Part shown: in pieces, positions 60,616-64,000 of the stretch | Layout: the number at the start of each line of letters is the position of its first letter | Numbering within the stretch: the stretch's first letter is position 1 | Assembly (NCBI RefSeq): GCF_947648125.1 | Contig: NZ_CANSMR010000015.1 | Coordinates: forward strand, 1 to 64,000 | Direction: 5' to 3' | Length of the DNA: 64,000 nt | DNA from: an uncultured Bradyrhizobium sp. | Lineage (GTDB): Bacteria > Pseudomonadota > Alphaproteobacteria > Rhizobiales > Xanthobacteraceae | Made by a program: the position numbers and the translations under genes | The notes under the pieces: model-generated | Seen by the model: the letters and a program-made list of their open reading frames with translations, nothing else | What the model was told of the DNA's origin: nothing | Database searches by the model: none

Positions 60616-60713
60616 GAGAACGTTTTCGAGCGAAGTGGACACCGGCTCGCGTGAAGAAAACGCGTCAAAACAGGGAACTGGCGTTTCGGTTCGGATCCTA
60701 TCAGAACCGAAAC
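60616..60713. repeat. Rhizobiales dispersed repeat (CGTTTTCGAGCGAAGTGG type)
   Basis: CGTTTTC (60621-60627) pairs with GAAAACG (60656-60662), and GTTTCGGTTC (60683-60692) with GAACCGAAAC (60704-60713). The segment TTTTCGAGCGAAGTGGACAC with AAGAAAACGCGTCAAAACA recurs widely in Bradyrhizobium genomes as I recall. It lies in the popZ-valS gap. Confidence 0.65.
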
Positions 60714-60769
60714 TCCGGGGCATTTAGGGGCTGAATGAGGGCTGCCAAGCCCCCTGCGGCCCTGCGGCA

Positions 60770-60805
60770 GGAGCTAACGCCCGCGGCGGAGCTAACGCCC
60801 GCGGG
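60770..60805. repeat. 18-bp tandem duplication spanning the popZ stop codon
   Basis: GGAGCTAACGCCCGCGGC (60770-60787) is followed by GGAGCTAACGCCCGCGGG (60788-60805), 17 of 18 identical. The second copy contains the last three codons and stop of popZ. The duplication does not change the protein. Confidence 0.7.
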
Positions 60806-61544
60806 AGACCCGCTCGATCTCGGCCTTGACGATCCGCTCGACCAGCCCCGGCAGATTATCGTCCAGCCAGGACTTCAGCATCGGCCGCAGCATCTCCTTG
60901 ACCAGATCCTCCAGCGTCCGAGCATTGTTGCTCAGCACGGTGTTGGCCAGCGAGTTGAAGGCAGATTCGACCGCCCGCATCGTGGTTCCCGAGATGATCT
61001 GCTGCATCGGCGCGGTTTCGATTGCCGGCGGTTCTCGCTCTCGAACCGGTTCTCGCATCGGCTCCGGCGCCCGTGTGCGGGCTTCCGTGAACTCGACGTC
61101 GTCCTGCGGCTCGACCTTGCGGAACGACGGCGTGGCCGCCGGCTCCGGCAGCGCCATGTCGTCGGTGAGCTCGAATACGTCGGCTTCGGGCTGCGGCGAC
61201 GGCCTGATCTCGGCCGCAGGCGTCGCCTCGTCGAGGCTGGCGAGCAGCGAGTCGATGTCGTCCTGACTGTTGCTGACCGGCGCTGGCGCAGGCGGCAGTG
61301 ATTTCGGCGCTGACGCGGCGGGCTTCGCGGCCGGTGGTGCTGCGGGCGGAGGCGCTGCGGGCGGCGGACTCTTCATCGCTGGCTTGGCGGCTGGTGGCGG
61401 CGGCTCGACCTTCGGCGGCGGTGCAGCGGCAGAAGCAGGTTTCTCGGCCGCGGCCGGCTTTGCCTCGTCGTCGGCAATGATGCGACGGATCGACGCCAGA
61501 ATCTCCTCCATCGAGGGCTCTTGGACCTTCGCAGGTTGCGTCAT
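60792..61544 (-). CDS. popZ: PopZ-family polar organizing protein (DUF2497)
   Basis: The N-terminus EPSMEEILASIRRIIADDE and the C-terminus TLEDLVKEMLRPMLKSWLDD then NLPGLVERIVKAEIERVSRG are the two conserved PopZ helices; between them is a Pro/Ala-rich disordered region (about 30-110) and an acidic one. PopZ forms a polar condensate that anchors the chromosome origin through ParB. ATG 61544 is preceded by GGAG; a GTG at 61556 is the alternative. It lies downstream of tolC and upstream of valS in the same orientation. Confidence 0.92.
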   Translation of the reverse strand: MTQPAKVQEPSMEEILASIRRIIADDEAKPAAAEKPASAAAPPPKVEPPPPAAKPAMKSPPPAAPPPAAPPAAKPAASAPKSLPPAPAPVSNSQDDIDSLLASLDEATPAAEIRPSPQPEADVFELTDDMALPEPAATPSFRKVEPQDDVEFTEARTRAPEPMREPVREREPPAIETAPMQQIISGTTMRAVESAFNSLANTVLSNNARTLEDLVKEMLRPMLKSWLDDNLPGLVERIVKAEIERVSRGR

Positions 61545-61878
61545 CTCCGACTCCACATCGAAACTTATTTTACATCAAGCCCGAGAGGATTCGCCGGTTC
61601 CGATGAAGTGGGCGGAGATTTTCATCGCTCCCGCCCGACTTGTCCCCAGATCAAGCCCGCCCGAGGCTTTGTGCAAGCTCGTGTCGCCCAATGCAGCGTG
61701 ATCACAGGTGGCGTCGCACCTGTCATCACGCAACGCCGGCTCGCCGCGAATCGCCTTGCTGCCCGATAAAACGGTATGTCAGGCCAATTATCGATTGCAA
61801 GCAAACGCGCCAGTTTGTGGTCCTGATTAACTCAGAACCACAAACATGGCGCGACAAGCGACGATGAAGTGAAGGTGT
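61545..61878. other. Intergenic region between tolC-like gene and popZ
   Basis: Two hairpins are seen: ACAGGTG/CACCTGT (61704-61723) and GTTTGTGGT/ACCACAAAC (61813-61845), the second just downstream of the tolC-like gene and thus a weak terminator candidate. A short minus-strand reading at 61622-61804 lacks a ribosome site. The popZ promoter should also lie here. Confidence 0.45.
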
Positions 61879-63279
61879 TTAGCGGCCGTCGGGCGTGCGC
61901 ACGCCGGCCCAGTTGTCACGCACCTGCTGGTAATGCACGGTGGCATCATAGACGTTGGTCGAAAGGCCCATCACCTGCGGTGACAGCCGGCCAATCGCGC
62001 TCAGCACGTTGTAGGATGCAACGACGCGATCGTGTTGCGCAGTGACGAGTGCGTTGCGCGCATTGACCAGCGCTTGCTGCGCGTTGAGCACGTCGAGCGT
62101 GGTGCGCTGACCGGCCTTGGCCTCTTCGCGCACGCCGTTCAGCGCGATCTCGGACGCGGTCACCTGCGCCTGCGCAGACGCGACCTGCGACTTGCCGGCG
62201 ACCAGCTGGCCCCATGCGGTAACGACGTTGGCGCGCGCCTGATCCCTGGTCTGTTCCAGGACCAGACGCTGCTGCGCCAGCGATTCCTTCGACTGCCGGA
62301 TCAGCGAATACTCAGCGCCGCCCTGATAGATCGGCACCGACACCTGAACCTGCGCCGCCGCATTGAACAGCCGGTTCACCGACAATTGCTGCTGGTAGCC
62401 TTCGGTCACCGACGCCTGCAACCCGACCGTCGGCAGCAGCGCGCCTTCGGCAACCTTGGTCTGCAGGAAGTTGACGTCGACGCCGTACATCGCGGACGTC
62501 ACGTTCGGATTCTGGGTCAGGCTGAGCTCGACGGCGGCCGCAAGCGTCGCCGGCAAGAAGCGATCGACCGGCGAGCCGGGCGCGAGATTCTGCGGCTCGT
62601 TGCCGATGATGCGGCGGAAGTTCGACCGCGTGGTCGTCAGGTTCGATTCTGCGGTGAGCTGCTGCGTCTTGCCGGCCGCAAGTTGCGCCTCGGATTGCGC
62701 GACGTCCGTCCGTGTTACCTCACCTACGTTGAAGCGATCCTGGGTCTGCTTCAGCGTCTGCTCCAGCACGCGCGTGTTGCTGCGCTGGACCTCGACGATC
62801 GCCGCATCGCGCAGATAATCCATGTAGATGGTGGCGGCGCTCAGAATGACGGTCTGCTCGAGCACTCGCAGACCTTCGCGTGCCGACGACACCTGGCTTT
62901 CGGCCGCGCGCACCTTATGCGGGGTCTGCGCGTTGTACAGCGACTGGTTCACCGTCAGACCGGCGCTGGCCGGATTTTGGGTGCCGTGGATCGCGTCCTT
63001 GATGCCTGTCGGCTGCTGGTCGGTGTACTGATATCCGCCGCTCACGGTCAGCGCGGCTCTCGGACGATAGCCTGAGAGCGCCTGGGGAACGTTTTCGTCA
63101 GTTGCCCTCACCAGCGCGCGCTGCGCATTCAGCTGGGGGTTGTTCTGGTAGGACCGCACCAGCGCGGCCTCGATAGTATCGGCGAGCGCGGGCACGGGGC
63201 CCATCTCCGCCAACAGAAGGACGGCAGTCGCAGCCGCGGTGATAGCTTTCACCCCACGCATCCCCGGTAATCCAATCAT
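61879..63279 (-). CDS. TolC-family outer membrane efflux protein
   Basis: After a signal peptide (AITAAATAVLLLAEMGPVPALA) come the two TolC repeats with LVRSYQNNPQLNAQRALVRA, VNQSLYNAQTPHKVRAAESQ and VPIYQGGAEYSLIRQSKESL, long helices and outer-membrane strands. It forms trimeric channels for type I secretion or RND pumps; no partner genes are adjacent. ATG 63279 was chosen; 63261 is possible. The start is close to the pcm-like gene that lies upstream on the same strand. Confidence 0.94.
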   Translation of the reverse strand: MIGLPGMRGVKAITAAATAVLLLAEMGPVPALADTIEAALVRSYQNNPQLNAQRALVRATDENVPQALSGYRPRAALTVSGGYQYTDQQPTGIKDAIHGTQNPASAGLTVNQSLYNAQTPHKVRAAESQVSSAREGLRVLEQTVILSAATIYMDYLRDAAIVEVQRSNTRVLEQTLKQTQDRFNVGEVTRTDVAQSEAQLAAGKTQQLTAESNLTTTRSNFRRIIGNEPQNLAPGSPVDRFLPATLAAAVELSLTQNPNVTSAMYGVDVNFLQTKVAEGALLPTVGLQASVTEGYQQQLSVNRLFNAAAQVQVSVPIYQGGAEYSLIRQSKESLAQQRLVLEQTRDQARANVVTAWGQLVAGKSQVASAQAQVTASEIALNGVREEAKAGQRTTLDVLNAQQALVNARNALVTAQHDRVVASYNVLSAIGRLSPQVMGLSTNVYDATVHYQQVRDNWAGVRTPDGR

Positions 63280-63477
63280 TGTAGTCGCCGTCTCCCACAC
63301 GCAAGTCAGTTCCGGCGGTCGCTTCAGACGAAGTGAGTCCCGCCTCACCTTAGTCCGCAGCTAAGGGCAACGGAACTACCCCGCAACGGAACACGGCGGA
63401 AACTCTTCACATGGGGCAAACGGGCCACACTTCTGATTCGGAACGGGATTTTATCAGGTGGCGCAGTGCGGTGGCGG

Positions 63478-64000
63478 TCAGAAGACGAAGGCGGGAACCC
63501 GCTCGAGCCCGGGCAGCACGGGGGCCGTGGCGTCGAACAGCTCGCGATGCCCGAAATCCCCGTGGGAGTGCGTCACGATGGTGGCGCGCGGCGGCGGCGT
63601 CAGGCCGAACACCCCGACCAGCCGGCCCCCCTCCTTGAGCTGGCCGAATAGCCCGGTCGGGATAATCTCGGTCGCACCGTTGAGGACGATGACGTCATAC
63701 GGTGCGCCAGCGGCATCACCGTCGGCAGCCGCGGCGGTCTTGACGGTCACATTCTGGATGCCGAGCTGGGCGAACGCTGCGGTGGCCTTCCCGGCAAGCG
63801 CCGGGTCGCTCTCGGTTGCGCTGACCTGGGCGGCAAAGCGGGCCACGATGGCGGCGGCGTAGCCGGTCGCGCAACCGACGACCAGGACGCGGTCGGTCGC
63901 CTTGATCTCGGCGGCTTGCAGCATCTTGGCGAGCAACGCCGGCGTGATCAGGCAGCGCCTGGCCGCGCCCTCGGTGACGTCGAGATCGAGGTCCAGATAG
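63478..64000 (-). CDS. Protein-L-isoaspartate O-methyltransferase-like (5' partial)
   Basis: The frame runs to the window edge, so the start is missing. The SAM-binding motif VLVVGCATGYAAAIVARFA (motif I) is followed by VSATESDPAL, PYDVIVLNGATEIIP and FGQLKEGGRLVGVFG, which fit Pcm. The usual GSG of motif I is here GCATG, a variant common in the alphaproteobacterial group next to tolC. It may act in repair of isoaspartyl residues, or be a non-repair paralogue. It is probably co-transcribed with the tolC-like gene. Confidence 0.85.
   Translation of the reverse strand, partial: YLDLDLDVTEGAARRCLITPALLAKMLQAAEIKATDRVLVVGCATGYAAAIVARFAAQVSATESDPALAGKATAAFAQLGIQNVTVKTAAAADGDAAGAPYDVIVLNGATEIIPTGLFGQLKEGGRLVGVFGLTPPPRATIVTHSHGDFGHRELFDATAPVLPGLERVPAFVF

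Noticed and set aside
61622-61804. 60-residue minus-strand frame between tolC-like and popZ
   Set aside because: No ribosome site and it covers two hairpins; probably noncoding.

Overview
The window is high-GC alphaproteobacterial chromosome and looks like Bradyrhizobium or a close relative. The main evidence is the dusB-ntrB-ntrC-ntrY-ntrX-hfq-hflX block, the fused ispDF gene, the PopZ homologue, the BA14K protein and three families of dispersed palindromic repeats of the Rhizobiales type. No computation or database search was possible, so family calls come from motifs read in the translated sequence.

Layout. 1-5926: a very large poly-HAMP hybrid histidine kinase (5' end outside the window) followed by a response-regulator/PAS/HWE kinase. 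6065-12036: metabolic and accessory genes (PQQ-type sugar dehydrogenase, APH(6)-like kinase, an HxlR regulator divergent from a haloalkane-dehalogenase-like hydrolase, DUF5658-like protein, acyltransferase 3). 12197-17161: a tRNA-Ser(UGA) followed by an accessory-looking stretch with a multiply frameshifted integrase remnant, a decayed cold-shock gene, NTF2-like, LMW-phosphatase-like and NUDIX genes, and four membrane microproteins of 28-32 residues that conventional ORF calling would miss. 17162-25898: rlpA-like lipoprotein, epoxide hydrolase, then a tight plus-strand run of D,D-carboxypeptidase, tmk, holB, metG, tatD and an MBL hydrolase. 26011-32644: a nitroreductase-MarR pair with a palindromic operator candidate, and a minus-strand operon dctP, fused dctQM, acyl-CoA synthetase that looks like carboxylate import plus CoA activation. 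32645-37396: a YkuD protein lacking the usual catalytic His, a DUF763 protein, an enoyl-CoA hydratase, and a cobalt-type nitrile hydratase operon with its activator. 37441-43782: queC, mazG, mgtE, a D-amino-acid-oxidase-like protein with permuted motif order, and hflX. 43794-52096: hfq and the nitrogen-regulation two-component cluster. 52349-64000: ispDF, a CinA-type amidase, BA14K, ratA-like, a small P-loop kinase, lipA, 3-methyladenine glycosylase, valS, popZ, a TolC-family protein and a partial pcm-like methyltransferase.

The most interesting item is the Tat-exported D-amino-acid-oxidase homologue at 41168-42343. Its C-terminal family motifs (RPxR and HNYGHGG) lie before the N-terminal Rossmann motif, which is what a circular permutation would give. 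Others are the microprotein family, the histone-H1-like extension on MetRS, the H-to-Y change in the L,D-transpeptidase, the two dyad direct repeats in the hxlR/dehalogenase intergenic region, and a dyad with NtrC-site spacing upstream of dusB-ntrBC.
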